A stretch of DNA of 64,000 nt from Corynebacterium falsenii (lineage in GTDB: Bacteria > Actinomycetota > Actinomycetes > Mycobacteriales > Mycobacteriaceae): NCBI GenBank assembly GCA_001054945.1, contig JVKJ01000002.1:62001-126000 (forward strand), read 5' to 3'. Below, piece by piece: positions 9,400 to 18,608 of this stretch. The translations under genes were made by a program, and so were the position numbers. The notes beneath the pieces are model-generated. The model was not told where the DNA came from. It ran no database searches and worked only from the letters and a program-made list of their open reading frames with translations. How positions within the stretch are numbered: position 1 is the first letter of the stretch; each line of letters starts with the position of its first letter.

Positions 9400-11238
9400 C
9401 TACTTCGCTTCAGCGATGCGCTGCTTAAGCCCTTCGAACTGATCCCAGACCTCGGAAGGCACCTTCGGGCCCAGGAACTTCAGCCACTCCTCGTTATCGG
9501 CCAGGTCCCCTTCCCACTCTTCAGGGTTGACGGACAGCGCTGCGCGGATATCCTCTTCCGGCTCGCTCAGCCCTTCAGTGTCCAGATCCTCGAAGCGGGC
9601 CGTGTAGCCAACAACCGTATCCTCCGCGTCCACGCGGCCTTCGATGCGGTCTACGATCCACTTCAATACGCGAGAATTCTCACCGAATCCGGGCCACAGG
9701 AACCGGCCATCGTCACCGCGGCGGAACCAGTTCACCAGGAACACGGCCGGCATCTTGTCGCCGCCCTTTTGCCCCATGTCGATCCAGTGCTGCAGGTAAT
9801 CGCCGGCGTTGTAGCCAATGAACGGCAGCATCGCCATCGGGTCATGCCGCAGGGACCCAACCGCGGCCTCCGCCGCAGCGGCAGTCTGGCCGGAAGCCAG
9901 CGTGGCACCGATGAACGTCGCGTGGTTCCAATCGCGCGCCTGAGTGACCAGCGGCACGGTATCCGGACGGCGCCCGCCGAACAGGATCGCGGAGATCGGC
10001 ACGCCCTTGTGGTCGTCGAATTCGGGGGCCGCAGCCGGGCACTGGGAGATCGGCGAGCAGTAGCGGGAGTTCGGGTGCGCAGCCTTGACGGGCTTGCCGT
10101 TGTCATCCGTGGACTCCGGCGTCCACTCGTTACCCATCCAGTCGATGAGGTGCTCGGGCTTGTTCTCCAGGCCTTCCCACCACACGTCCTTATCGTCAGT
10201 CAGCCCCACGTTGGTGTACAGGCTGTTGCCGGGCTCCATGGTGCGCATCGCCACCGGGTTGGAAGAGTAATTCGTTCCCGGCGCCACGCCGAAGAAGCCG
10301 TTTTCCGGGTTCACCGCGTACAGGCGACCATCCTCGCCGAAGCGCAGCCACGCGATGTCATCGCCCACGACCTCCGCGCGCCACCCTTCGATGGTCGGCT
10401 GAATCATGGCCAGATTGGTCTTGCCACATGCCGAGGGGAAGGCAGCGCACACGTAGTACGCCTTGTCCTCCGGGCTGATCAGCTTCAGGATGAGCATGTG
10501 CTCGGCCATCCACCCCTCGTCGCGGGCCATCACGGACGCGATGCGCAGCGCGTAGCACTTCTTCGCCAGGATGGCGTTTCCGCCGTATCCGGATCCGTAG
10601 GACCAGATCTCTCGGTCCTCTGGGAAGTGGGTGATGTACTTCGTATCATTGCAGGGCCAAGGAACGTCCTGCTCGCCCTTCTCCAGTGGCGCACCGACTG
10701 AGTGCCACCCCTTCACGAAAGACCCCGTCTCGTCGATCTTCTTCAGCGCCTCTGCGCCCATACGCGTCATGATCCGCATGGACATCACCACGTACGCCGA
10801 ATCCGTCAGCTCCACCCCCAGCTTGGGCTCCGGATCGCTAATCGGCCCCATGCAGAAAGGCACCACGTACATGGTCCGCCCGCGCATGGACCCCGCGAAG
10901 TGTTCCCTCATTTCTTCGCGCATCTTGTCCGGCTCTACCCAGTTATTCGTCGGGCCGGCATCTTCCTCATTCTTCGAGCAGATGAAGGTACGGGACTCCA
11001 CGCGAGCCACGTCGGCCGGGTTACTCCGAGCCAGGTAGGAGTTGGGCTGCGATTCCTCGTTGAGCTTCACCAAGGTGCCGCCCTCAACCAGCTCATCCGC
11101 CAGGCGATCCCATTCGTCTTCGGACCCATCACAGAAAACCACGGACTCCGGCTGGAACAGCTCAACACTCTCCGCGATCCAGTTCAGCAGGTCCTGGTTG
11201 GTTGTCGGTGCTTCTCCGACAAGCCCTCGGATGGTCAT
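9400..11238 (-). CDS. pckG: Phosphoenolpyruvate carboxykinase (GTP)
   Basis: 612 residues, standard for the GTP-dependent enzyme. It interconverts oxaloacetate + GTP and PEP + GDP + CO2 and is the main gluconeogenic entry in corynebacteria growing on acids or fatty acids. [12 protein letters not shown] is the class-specific P-loop with the reactive cysteine. Also visible are [31 protein letters not shown] for metal and substrate binding and RFGEDGR. SD-like GGGAG lies before ATG 11238. Possible -10 element GATAAT at 11280-11285 (minus strand) about 42 bases upstream of the ATG. It stands alone, with its own terminator at 9316-9355. The fadAB genes nearby fit a lifestyle on fatty acids. Confidence 0.97.
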   Translation of the reverse strand: MTIRGLVGEAPTTNQDLLNWIAESVELFQPESVVFCDGSEDEWDRLADELVEGGTLVKLNEESQPNSYLARSNPADVARVESRTFICSKNEEDAGPTNNWVEPDKMREEMREHFAGSMRGRTMYVVPFCMGPISDPEPKLGVELTDSAYVVMSMRIMTRMGAEALKKIDETGSFVKGWHSVGAPLEKGEQDVPWPCNDTKYITHFPEDREIWSYGSGYGGNAILAKKCYALRIASVMARDEGWMAEHMLILKLISPEDKAYYVCAAFPSACGKTNLAMIQPTIEGWRAEVVGDDIAWLRFGEDGRLYAVNPENGFFGVAPGTNYSSNPVAMRTMEPGNSLYTNVGLTDDKDVWWEGLENKPEHLIDWMGNEWTPESTDDNGKPVKAAHPNSRYCSPISQCPAAAPEFDDHKGVPISAILFGGRRPDTVPLVTQARDWNHATFIGATLASGQTAAAAEAAVGSLRHDPMAMLPFIGYNAGDYLQHWIDMGQKGGDKMPAVFLVNWFRRGDDGRFLWPGFGENSRVLKWIVDRIEGRVDAEDTVVGYTARFEDLDTEGLSEPEEDIRAALSVNPEEWEGDLADNEEWLKFLGPKVPSEVWDQFEGLKQRIAEAK

Positions 11239-11367
11239 CGAATATCTCCCTCGCGCTCGGGTGCTTCTATTTGCAGATCATTATCGTCACCATATCTTTT
11301 CACAGGCCTTAAACCCGTAAATCACGCGACGATAAAGGGATTTTCCGTCTGCAGTGGTCTCCCCAGA

Positions 11368-11775
11368 TTAGCCCCACACCCCCCGATCCACACATTCCCA
11401 CTCCCCAACATGCCAAACTTTGGAGTGGTCACCGGGGGTGGTTTCCCCCATGTTGTGCGCTATCTCACCGTTGCTGCGGGTATCTTGTTCGGGACGCCAC
11501 GCTGCCCACGCCCCGTCAAACCCCACCGTGGCGATGTGATCGACGCGCCCATCGCCATCCAGGTCACTGACGATGGTCATGCCGCTTTCGTCCGCGAACG
11601 TTGCCGCATCGTCCCCGTGCGGGTCCGGAACCCGATAGTCCACTCCCCCGATACTCATGACCATGGAATTGCCAAGCGAGGGAGAGGAGATCTCCAAAGG
11701 CAGCAAATGTTGGGGCAGCGCGTTGAGGGGATCGTCGCTGACGTGCGGATCGATGGCGTCTGGATTAAGGGACAT
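11368..11775 (-). CDS. Small hypothetical protein with DxDGDG motif
   Basis: 135 residues, no signal peptide and no membrane segment. Residues about 70-85 read VSDLDGDGRVDHIATVGFDG, a calcium-loop-like DxDxDG motif similar to FG-GAP/dockerin-type loops. Tryptophans and charged residues follow to a short C-terminus. It resembles an uncharacterised corynebacterial family (DUF6802, from memory). Its ATG abuts the stop of the upstream membrane-protein gene (TAA immediately followed by ATG), so the two are translationally coupled and probably work together. No enzymatic function can be assigned. Confidence 0.7.
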   Translation of the reverse strand: MSLNPDAIDPHVSDDPLNALPQHLLPLEISSPSLGNSMVMSIGGVDYRVPDPHGDDAATFADESGMTIVSDLDGDGRVDHIATVGFDGAWAAWRPEQDTRSNGEIAHNMGETTPGDHSKVWHVGEWECVDRGVWG

Positions 11776-12648
11776 TTAGTGAGCTCCTGGGGTGAGTTGA
11801 TCGGCGACGCGGGGAACGCTCATACGGGTGGCGACCTCAGTGACCAGGGCCGCCCACTCCTCGCGCAGTGCACGGCGCTCCCGCTCGACGTGCGCACGAC
11901 GGTTATTGCGCTGGGTGGCCACGAGCCTGAGGCCCGCGAGGGTGACGGCGAAGGCGAGGCCCACCGCGATGCCGAGAGGAGTCACGCCCGTTGCACGCCC
12001 CACTCCGAGGCCCAGTGCCATCCCTCCGGCCAGGCTGGCGGCGACGGTGAGGGCGAGCACCGGGTCGAATGTGGCGGTGGGCTTTCGCTCCGACACGTGC
12101 ATTTCTTCATCGACGTGGGGGAACTCCACACCCTGTCGGAGCACGGCCAGGCGAAGTTGAGTCAGGAAGGCGGCGTGGAGCTCGGCAGCCGGCACGGAAT
12201 CCGGTAGCTCCATGAGTTCACTACTCACTCGTTGAGCCACCAAGCGGACGGCGATGGCGACCCGTTCCCGGCGATCGGCATCCGCGCGGTGGACGTCCGA
12301 GTGCCACTGGCGCCGGTCCAGCCACAGCTCCCCTGCGAGGTCTTGCAGGCGAGCGAGGGCCTCCGGATCAGTCAGGGCGCCCGGGACGCGGCAGGCGATG
12401 ACCCCGGGCTGGTCGGGCCAGCGGTGAGTGGAATAGATCACCACCGTGCCCTGCGATGCCCGGATGGCCCCGACCACGTCGCGATCGGCCTCTGTGGACG
12501 CCCCCACGACGGCAATGACACCATCGGGGTTGTCCGCGGGGGTGGCGCCTGCGATGGCTCGAAAGCTCGGACTCCCCTGGGAGTTGAGCTTCGATGCGAT
12601 CTGTGCGGCGAGATCCTGATCGGGCCCGACGACGGCGATGCTTTTCAT
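11776..12648 (-). CDS. Conserved hypothetical membrane protein
   Basis: 290 residues. The N-terminal ~110 residues look like an alpha/beta nucleotide-binding-type fold starting MKSIAVVGPDQDLAAQI but lack a Walker A GK(S/T). A charged helical region follows (about 110-200), then two hydrophobic segments (about 200-250), then a basic coiled helix rich in Arg/Glu. ATG 12648 is preferred over an upstream in-frame codon at 12705 because GGGGTGATGGA precedes it. It diverges from trmB with 69 bases between and is coupled to the downstream small gene. The position between pckG and trmB is conserved in corynebacteria (established from C. glutamicum synteny). Function unknown. Confidence 0.75.
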   Translation of the reverse strand: MKSIAVVGPDQDLAAQIASKLNSQGSPSFRAIAGATPADNPDGVIAVVGASTEADRDVVGAIRASQGTVVIYSTHRWPDQPGVIACRVPGALTDPEALARLQDLAGELWLDRRQWHSDVHRADADRRERVAIAVRLVAQRVSSELMELPDSVPAAELHAAFLTQLRLAVLRQGVEFPHVDEEMHVSERKPTATFDPVLALTVAASLAGGMALGLGVGRATGVTPLGIAVGLAFAVTLAGLRLVATQRNNRRAHVERERRALREEWAALVTEVATRMSVPRVADQLTPGAH

Positions 12649-12717
12649 TCCATCACCCCTGCAGCAGCACGGCGAGCGCCTAGGAGCTGCGTATGTGATC
12701 TGCAAGAATGGTGAATC

Positions 12718-13539
12718 GTGACGAATGGCGACAAGTACAACAACTCGGAATCCCCCAAAAGTTCCGCAGACGAGGTTGTGGGCGACCCAGCAAACGGTGC
12801 CGAATCCTCCACGGGTGCCCTACCCCCAGGGCGCCCTTTGCAAACTCAGTTTAACGACGGGCGCGACTATCCGCGACTGGGAAACTTCAGTTTCCGTCGA
12901 GGGACGCTGACGGACAACCAGGAGGCGCTGTGGGAGGAGCACTGGCCCGAGCTGGGAAAGGTCCTTTCCGATGAGGTGATTGACCTGCGCGATTGGTTCG
13001 GTCGGGACGCAGAGACAATCGTGGAGATCGGTTCCGGAACCGGGACCTCCACGGCGGCGATGGCGCCTCTGGAAGAAAACAAGAACATCGTGGCCGTCGA
13101 GCTGTACCGGCCGGGACTGGCAAAGCTCCTGGGGTCCGTGGTGCGCGGAGATATCCACAATGTGCGTCTCGTCCGCGGCGACGGCGTGGAAGTAATGCAG
13201 CGCATGTTCGCCCCGAATTCCCTGTCTGGGGTGCGCGTGTTCTTCCCCGATCCGTGGCCGAAGGCGCGCCATCACAAGCGGCGCATCATTCAATCCGGCA
13301 CCTTGCACTTGATCGCCGAAAGGCTGAAGCCCGGCGGGATCTTGCACGTCGCGACCGACCATGCGGACTATGCCGAATGGATCGATGAGCTGGTGGAGGT
13401 TGAGCCCCAGCTTGAGCATCTGGGGTGGCCGGCAGATGTGCCGATGCTGACCGACCGGCAGGTCATTACCAAGTTCGAAGGCAAGGGGTTGGACAAACAA
13501 CACGTCATCCGCGAGTACCTCTGGCGGAAGATTGACTAG
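12718..13539 (+). CDS. trmB: tRNA (guanine-N7-)-methyltransferase
   Basis: 273 residues. TrmB methylates G46 of the tRNA variable loop using SAM. The SAM motif [15 protein letters not shown], the family-specific [15 protein letters not shown] and the downstream [19 protein letters not shown] are all present. The N-terminal ~50 residues are a low-complexity extension common in actinobacterial TrmB. Start is GTG 12718 with weak ribosome-site support; a later start would only shorten the extension. The gene heads the NYN-MmpL-YbhN series on the same strand. Confidence 0.94.
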   Translation: MTNGDKYNNSESPKSSADEVVGDPANGAESSTGALPPGRPLQTQFNDGRDYPRLGNFSFRRGTLTDNQEALWEEHWPELGKVLSDEVIDLRDWFGRDAETIVEIGSGTGTSTAAMAPLEENKNIVAVELYRPGLAKLLGSVVRGDIHNVRLVRGDGVEVMQRMFAPNSLSGVRVFFPDPWPKARHHKRRIIQSGTLHLIAERLKPGGILHVATDHADYAEWIDELVEVEPQLEHLGWPADVPMLTDRQVITKFEGKGLDKQHVIREYLWRKID

Positions 13540-13636
13540 CGTTCCTGCGTAAATAGACGTGACACCGGTGCCGCAACGTGGGACTATAAGGCACATTGTC
13601 TATCAACACTCAGGTTTCCCCACCAATTAACAACAC

Positions 13637-14308
13637 ATGACTCAATCCCAGGAATTCGCCAGCGCCCCGTCCTCACTGTCGTCCTATGCACACAGTGGGG
13701 CGCCAACGCTGCTCCTGGTGTGGGATGCGCCCAACCTCGACATGGGGTTGGGAACGATTCTGGGCGGGCGCCCTGACGGATCCCAGCGGCCGCGTTTCGA
13801 TGCCATTGGACGTTGGCTGCTCAACGAGGCGCGCCAGCTATCCGAGGACTTTGGCGAAGAGATAACCCCGGAGGCCACGGTGTTCACCAACATCGCACCG
13901 GGCACCGCGGATGTCGTGCGCCCCTGGGTTGAAGCGCTGCGGAATGTGGGCTTTGCAGTCTTTGCCAAGCCGAAGGCGAACGATGATTCGGACGTGGACC
14001 CGGACATGCTGGACCACATCCTGCAGCGCGACAGAGAAGGTGTCCTCAGCGGACTGGTCGTGGCCAGCGCTGACGGGCAGAATTTCCGGGAGACACTGGA
14101 GGGCCTCGCTGAGGACATGCCAGTGACCGTGCTGGGGTTTCATGAGCATGCGTCCTGGGCAGTGACGTCCGAAAGCTTGGATTTCATCGACCTGGAGGAT
14201 ATCCCGGGTGTCTTCCGCGAGCCGCTGCCCCGGGTGCGCTTGGAGGCTCTGCCGGACGGCGGCGCCTGGCTCCCGCCGTTTCGCCCGCTGTCCAGCCTGG
14301 AAGCCTAG
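13637..14308 (+). CDS. NYN/PIN-like domain protein
   Basis: 223 residues. LLLVWDAPNLDMGLGTILGG, followed by acidic residues in KANDDSDVDPDMLDHIL and GLVVASADGQNFRETLEGL, match the NYN fold. In this fold conserved aspartates bind metal for RNA cleavage. The C-terminal ~50 residues are proline-rich. It is cytoplasmic and could be an RNase acting on structured RNA, but no target is known. It sits 97 bases after trmB and 41 bases before the MmpL gene. This order is the same in C. glutamicum near cmpL1, so co-transcription with an envelope lipid exporter is likely. Confidence 0.8.
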   Translation: MTQSQEFASAPSSLSSYAHSGAPTLLLVWDAPNLDMGLGTILGGRPDGSQRPRFDAIGRWLLNEARQLSEDFGEEITPEATVFTNIAPGTADVVRPWVEALRNVGFAVFAKPKANDDSDVDPDMLDHILQRDREGVLSGLVVASADGQNFRETLEGLAEDMPVTVLGFHEHASWAVTSESLDFIDLEDIPGVFREPLPRVRLEALPDGGAWLPPFRPLSSLEA

Positions 14309-14349
14309 GCCCGCCCCACACTCGACAAAGAAGGAGAACCACCCCACAC

Positions 14350-16665
14350 ATGTTTAGCGCTTGGGGCGACATCGCCTACCGGCTCCGCCGGATCATCCCA
14401 CTGGTCATCATCGCGGCGGTCGTTGCGTTGTACGCGATTTTCGGTATCCATCTGGGTGATCGCATGAGCCAGGAGGGGTGGGACGACCCGAACTCCCAAT
14501 CGACCCGGGCCGCTGCCATCGAGATGGAGAAGTTCGGCCGGGACGATCGCGGTGATGTCATCCTCATGGTCAACGGCCAGGAACCGAACTCCGCCACCAG
14601 CGATGAGGTGAAGTCCAGCATTCAGGGGCAGCTGGAGGAGCTGAAGAAAAAGCACCCGGACAACATCGGCGCCATCACCTCCTATTTCAAGCGCGGACAG
14701 CGGCAGATGGCCAATGCAGACGGAACCTCCGCATTCGCCTCCATTGCCATGCAGGGCGAGGACGAAGATGTCTTGAAGAACTTCCGCGCCATCGAGGACG
14801 ACCTGCGTAACATCCGCGCCCCTGGGGTCCAGGTGGAGATCGCGGGCGCGACCGCCGTCTCGGACGCTCTGGATGAGGGCATGTCCCGCGATATTTCCCG
14901 CGCGGAGGTGTACGCCCTCCCCGCGGTCGGTGTGTTGCTGCTGATCGTCTTCGGCGGCGTGATCGCCGCCTCCATGCCCCTCCTGGTCGGCGTGCTGTCC
15001 ATCCTGGGCTCCATGGGCGTGCTCGCGATCCTGGCGCAGTTCACCCAGATCAATGTGTTCGCCCAATCTGTCGTCACCCTGCTGGGCCTGGGCTTGGCCA
15101 TCGATTACGGCCTGTTCATGGTCTCCCGATTCCGCGAGGAGATGGCGGAGGGGCACGATGTGCGCACCGCCGTGCGTAACACCACCGCCACCGCTGGTAA
15201 AACGGTGGTCTTTTCCGCTGCCATGGTCGCCGTCGCCCTGTCGGGCCTGCTGATCTTCCCCCAGGCCTTCCTCAAATCCGTGGCCTTCGGCGCGATGAGC
15301 GCTGTGGGCCTCGCCGCGCTCCTGTCCGTGGCTGTGCTGCCCAGCATCTTCGGCATGCTGGGGCACAACATCGACAAATGGTCGGTCCGCCGCCACAAGT
15401 CCCGCACCCGCGACGATGTGGTCAACGGCTTTTGGGGCCGCATCCCAGCTTTCGCCATGCGGCACGCCAAGGCTGTCACCTTCGTCCTGGTGGCGGGGCT
15501 CCTCGCCCTGGCCATCCCCCTGTCCGGTGTGAAGTTCGGCGGCATCAACGAAACCTACCTGCCGCCCTCCGAGAACACGCGACTCGCCCAGGCGCACTTC
15601 AGCGACGAGTTCCCGAATTTCCGCACCGACCCGGTGAAGATCGTCGTCCAGGGCGATTCCTCGGCTGTCGGGAAGGTGTACCAGCAGGCCAACCAGGTGC
15701 AGGGCCTCACGGGGCCGTTCCAGGTGACCCAACCGACTAAGGATGGCGTCACCGTCCTCTCCTCTGCCGTGGCCGACCGGGAGGACAATGCCCACGTCAT
15801 CAACCAACTAGAGAATCTCAAGGCCGACAACGCCCAGGTCCTCGTGGCCGGCACCCCCGCGATGGAGCAGGAATCCATCGATGCGCTCTTCCACAAGCTG
15901 CCGTGGATGCTCCTGTACATCGTGGTGGTGAGCTTCATCCTCATGGCCCTGATCTTCGGTTCCCTGATCATCCCTGCGAAGGCCGTGATCATGAACCTCC
16001 TGGGTACCAGCGCGACCCTGGGTATCCTCACCGCCATCTTCGTCAACGGCGTGGGCGCGGGCGCGCTGAACTTCACACCCGGCCCACTGATGAGCCCGAT
16101 TCTCGTCCTCATCGTGGCCATCGTCTTTGGCCTGTCTACGGACTACGAAGTCTTCCTGGTCTCCCGCATGGTTGAGGCTCGCTCCCGCGGCGCCGCCACC
16201 CCGGAGGCCATCCGCTTCGGTACTGCCACCACGGGCTCCATCATCACCGCGGCGGCCCTCATCATGATCGTGGTCTGCGGCGCCTTCGGGTTCTCCAATA
16301 TCGTGATGATGAAATATATCGCGTTTGGCATGCTGGCAGCCCTTATTTTGGACGCCACCGTGATCCGCATGCTCCTCGTCCCCGCAGTGATGTACCTGCT
16401 CCGGGCCGATAATTGGTGGGCACCCCGCTGGGTGAAGACCCTGTCCGAGAAGGTGGGACACAACGAGCCGCTGGCGGAGGCACAGCCAGCGGGTGTGATG
16501 CGGGCTGGCGCCCCTTCCCAGGGAGCGCCCCTGCGCAAGGGGCGGCGTGGCCAGGGCACAGACGCGATCCCCTTCAGCGACCTCATGGCGCGAATGAACT
16601 CCCGCGGAACGAGCTCCCCACAGCAGGAGGGCCCGCAGCGGGAAGATCCGGAGCGGCCACTGTGA
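14350..16665 (+). CDS. cmpL1: MmpL-family lipid transporter (CmpL1-like)
   Basis: 771 residues, RND superfamily. One N-terminal membrane segment is followed by a periplasmic domain (about residues 35-185), then five clustered segments including the GLGLAIDYGLFMVSRFREEMA stretch. A second periplasmic domain (about 400-510) and five or six more segments with FGLSTDYEVFLVSRMVEA follow. The Asp-Tyr pairs in both D-Y-G/E motifs are the proton-relay residues of MmpL proteins. A basic cytosolic tail ends the protein. In C. glutamicum the homologue at this locus exports trehalose monomycolate, feeding the mycolyltransferases; transfer of that role here is by synteny. Ribosome site AAGGAGAA precedes the ATG. 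The last bases overlap the next gene. Confidence 0.9.
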   Translation: MFSAWGDIAYRLRRIIPLVIIAAVVALYAIFGIHLGDRMSQEGWDDPNSQSTRAAAIEMEKFGRDDRGDVILMVNGQEPNSATSDEVKSSIQGQLEELKKKHPDNIGAITSYFKRGQRQMANADGTSAFASIAMQGEDEDVLKNFRAIEDDLRNIRAPGVQVEIAGATAVSDALDEGMSRDISRAEVYALPAVGVLLLIVFGGVIAASMPLLVGVLSILGSMGVLAILAQFTQINVFAQSVVTLLGLGLAIDYGLFMVSRFREEMAEGHDVRTAVRNTTATAGKTVVFSAAMVAVALSGLLIFPQAFLKSVAFGAMSAVGLAALLSVAVLPSIFGMLGHNIDKWSVRRHKSRTRDDVVNGFWGRIPAFAMRHAKAVTFVLVAGLLALAIPLSGVKFGGINETYLPPSENTRLAQAHFSDEFPNFRTDPVKIVVQGDSSAVGKVYQQANQVQGLTGPFQVTQPTKDGVTVLSSAVADREDNAHVINQLENLKADNAQVLVAGTPAMEQESIDALFHKLPWMLLYIVVVSFILMALIFGSLIIPAKAVIMNLLGTSATLGILTAIFVNGVGAGALNFTPGPLMSPILVLIVAIVFGLSTDYEVFLVSRMVEARSRGAATPEAIRFGTATTGSIITAAALIMIVVCGAFGFSNIVMMKYIAFGMLAALILDATVIRMLLVPAVMYLLRADNWWAPRWVKTLSEKVGHNEPLAEAQPAGVMRAGAPSQGAPLRKGRRGQGTDAIPFSDLMARMNSRGTSSPQQEGPQREDPERPL

Positions 16666-17771
16666 AAGAACACTCGACGGCTCGCCCGGTAGGCAACCCC
16701 AATCCGTCCGAATCCCTGAACCTGGCCCGGCAGTGGCTCAACGCGGCGGGGCGAATTCTTCGCAGCAAATGGACGCGGCTGAGCATCGCCATCATCATTG
16801 TGGCCATCGTGGCCTACTTTTCCTGGAAGAACGGAAGGTTCTTCTCCGAGGGGTGGACAGAGCTCAAGGAGGCCAAGAATAACTGGCTGATCGCAGCCGC
16901 CGCGTTCGTCCTGCTGAGCATGTTCGCGCAGGCAGAGGTCATGGGAGTGCTCCTTGGCAGCGCCGGGGTGAAGGTCCGCCGGCGATCGCTCTATGCCCTG
17001 GGGTTCGCCGCGAACTCGTGGTCATCCACCTTCCCCGGAGGCCCGGCGCTGTCGGCAGCGATGATCTTCCGCGAACAGTTGAAGTGGGGTGCCACGGCAG
17101 TCATCGCCAGCTGGTACATGCTGCTGTCCGGGGCGATCGCCGCTGGCGGCATGGCAATCCTGGGCGCGGGGTCCATCTTCTTCTTGGGCCTGCGGGTAAA
17201 CCCGGGGACGCTGATCGTGTCCATCGTGATCCTCATCGCCCTGGCCACGGCGATGAATTGGCTGGCCCGCCATCCGCAGCTCGTGGAGAACTGGCTGCTG
17301 AGGCGGCTGCGCGCGTTCAACCGCTGGCGACACCGCCCGGAGGACCGGTGGGTGGATAAGCTCACGGGCCTATCAGATCAGCTGTCCTCCGTGCACCTGC
17401 CGGTGCCAACCCTCGCCTTGGCCACGATGTGGTCGATGCTGAATTGGGTCTTGGAGATCCTGTGCCTTCTGGCGTGCGTGTATGCCATCGGGGCCACCCC
17501 GCCGATCGCAGGCGTGGTGCTGAGCTTCATTGCCGCGAAGCTCGTGGGGCAGGCGCAGGTCACGCCGGGCGGACTGGGGCCCGTTGACGTGGCGCTGACC
17601 AGTGCCCTGGTCGGCTTTGCTGGCCTTGTCAGCGGGCAGGCCTTCGCCGCCGTGATCGTGTTCCGAATGTTCAGCTTCGTAGGCCTGGTGGCACTGGGCT
17701 GGATCGTCTATTTCGCCGCGCACTTAGCTCACCCGTCGGTCAGTGACGAGGAGTCGTCCGCGGCCGTCTGA
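16662..17771 (+). CDS. YbhN/UPF0104-family membrane protein (LPG-synthase-like transmembrane domain)
   Basis: 369 residues with about eight membrane segments after a short soluble N-terminus. NSWSSTFPGGPALSAAMIFR and KLVGQAQVTPGGLGPVDVAL are the two characteristic segments of the lysylphosphatidylglycerol-synthase TM region/UPF0104 family. The catalytic transferase domain is absent, so it is probably a lipid flippase-like or accessory protein. Start is GTG 16662, overlapping the MmpL stop by 4 bases (GTGA). This implies translational coupling and a joint role in envelope lipid handling. Confidence 0.85.
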   Translation: MKEHSTARPVGNPNPSESLNLARQWLNAAGRILRSKWTRLSIAIIIVAIVAYFSWKNGRFFSEGWTELKEAKNNWLIAAAAFVLLSMFAQAEVMGVLLGSAGVKVRRRSLYALGFAANSWSSTFPGGPALSAAMIFREQLKWGATAVIASWYMLLSGAIAAGGMAILGAGSIFFLGLRVNPGTLIVSIVILIALATAMNWLARHPQLVENWLLRRLRAFNRWRHRPEDRWVDKLTGLSDQLSSVHLPVPTLALATMWSMLNWVLEILCLLACVYAIGATPPIAGVVLSFIAAKLVGQAQVTPGGLGPVDVALTSALVGFAGLVSGQAFAAVIVFRMFSFVGLVALGWIVYFAAHLAHPSVSDEESSAAV

Positions 17772-17811
17772 CCTGGCTGTGGAGCCAGTGCCGGCCGCTA
17801 GAATACGAGTC

Positions 17812-18324
17812 ATGGCTGAAAAATTCCCTGACCACGAACCCCTGGCCACCGAGAACGGTCGGGCCAACCAGCCCATCGCGGGTGACCCGAGACGGCTGGG
17901 TTCAGATCCCCAGGCCACTCCGGACCACAGCGGACGCTCTCACCACTCCCCCTCCTCCGCATTCGCCATCGATATCCTCGCCATCCTGCTGTTCGCTCTC
18001 CTCGCGCGCGTGGCCCACAACACCCCCGAGATGCCGTTGAGCTTCCTGGGCTGGCTGGATACCGCCTGGCCATTCCTGCTGGGCCTGTTGGGGATGTGGG
18101 CGGTGATGTGGCTCGGGGGTCAGCGCGGCCGCTCCGGCCACGAGGTCTCCTTCGGGGTTCCCATGTGGATCGTCACCGTCGTCGTGGGCCTGGTGATCTG
18201 GGGAATCCGCCACGCGGCTGTCCCTCACTGGTCGTTCATTGTCGTCGCAAGCGTCACCTGTGGGTTGCTCTTAGTGGGCTGGCGCGCGCTGGGCACGCTT
18301 TTTTCCAGACGCCGCCGCGGTTAA
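17812..18324 (+). CDS. DUF3054-family membrane protein
   Basis: 170 residues. A polar N-terminus (about 45 residues) precedes four hydrophobic segments. AFAIDILAILLFALLARVAHN and the later GVPMWIVTVVVGLVIWG, AVPHWSFIVVA and LLLVGWRALGTL segments fit DUF3054. ATG 17812 starts 40 bases after the YbhN gene, likely the end of the MmpL operon. A GC-rich stem (18308-18332) at its 3' end lacks a T run. Function unknown. Confidence 0.75.
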   Translation: MAEKFPDHEPLATENGRANQPIAGDPRRLGSDPQATPDHSGRSHHSPSSAFAIDILAILLFALLARVAHNTPEMPLSFLGWLDTAWPFLLGLLGMWAVMWLGGQRGRSGHEVSFGVPMWIVTVVVGLVIWGIRHAAVPHWSFIVVASVTCGLLLVGWRALGTLFSRRRRG

Positions 18325-18608
18325 ACGGCGTCCCCAATCAATGGCGGACCTGCCACCCCCACTCGCAGGTAAGTTAACGAAGCGTACATCTGCAGGAAAC
18401 TTGGGGTTCGAGATCACCAGTTAGCTTTTTGCTGTCCACACAGACGTGTGTGAACCCACATCGCCGTTGGGCACTCTTCGGGAACCATCTGCGACTGCAG
18501 GGATGTCCTCCATGCCATGACGATCCTGGGCGGACATCTAGGCCTTCGCTCCTCCCCTTTTGTTCCCTTGCGTTCCCAATGGCCGCAAAAGTTGAGGAGA
18601 GAATTCGA
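18325..18608. other. 284-base noncoding leader of the phosphatase gene
   Basis: No gene seen. Two elements stand out: a CACAC/GTGTG imperfect palindrome (18437-18452), and two GTTCCC hexamers one helical turn apart (18562-18567 and 18572-18577) just before the PhoX-like gene. The latter recalls the direct-repeat style of PhoP/PhoR boxes, which would suit a phosphate-starvation phosphatase, but it does not match a consensus I can quote. Confidence 0.3.

Noticed and set aside
11250-11310. GlxR (CRP-type) site upstream of pckG
   Set aside because: TGTGA is present but the partner half-site at N6 spacing is missing.
14305-15807. 500-codon open frame antisense to cmpL1
   Set aside because: Shadow product is His/Asp/Gly-rich, and the plus strand has clear MmpL motifs.
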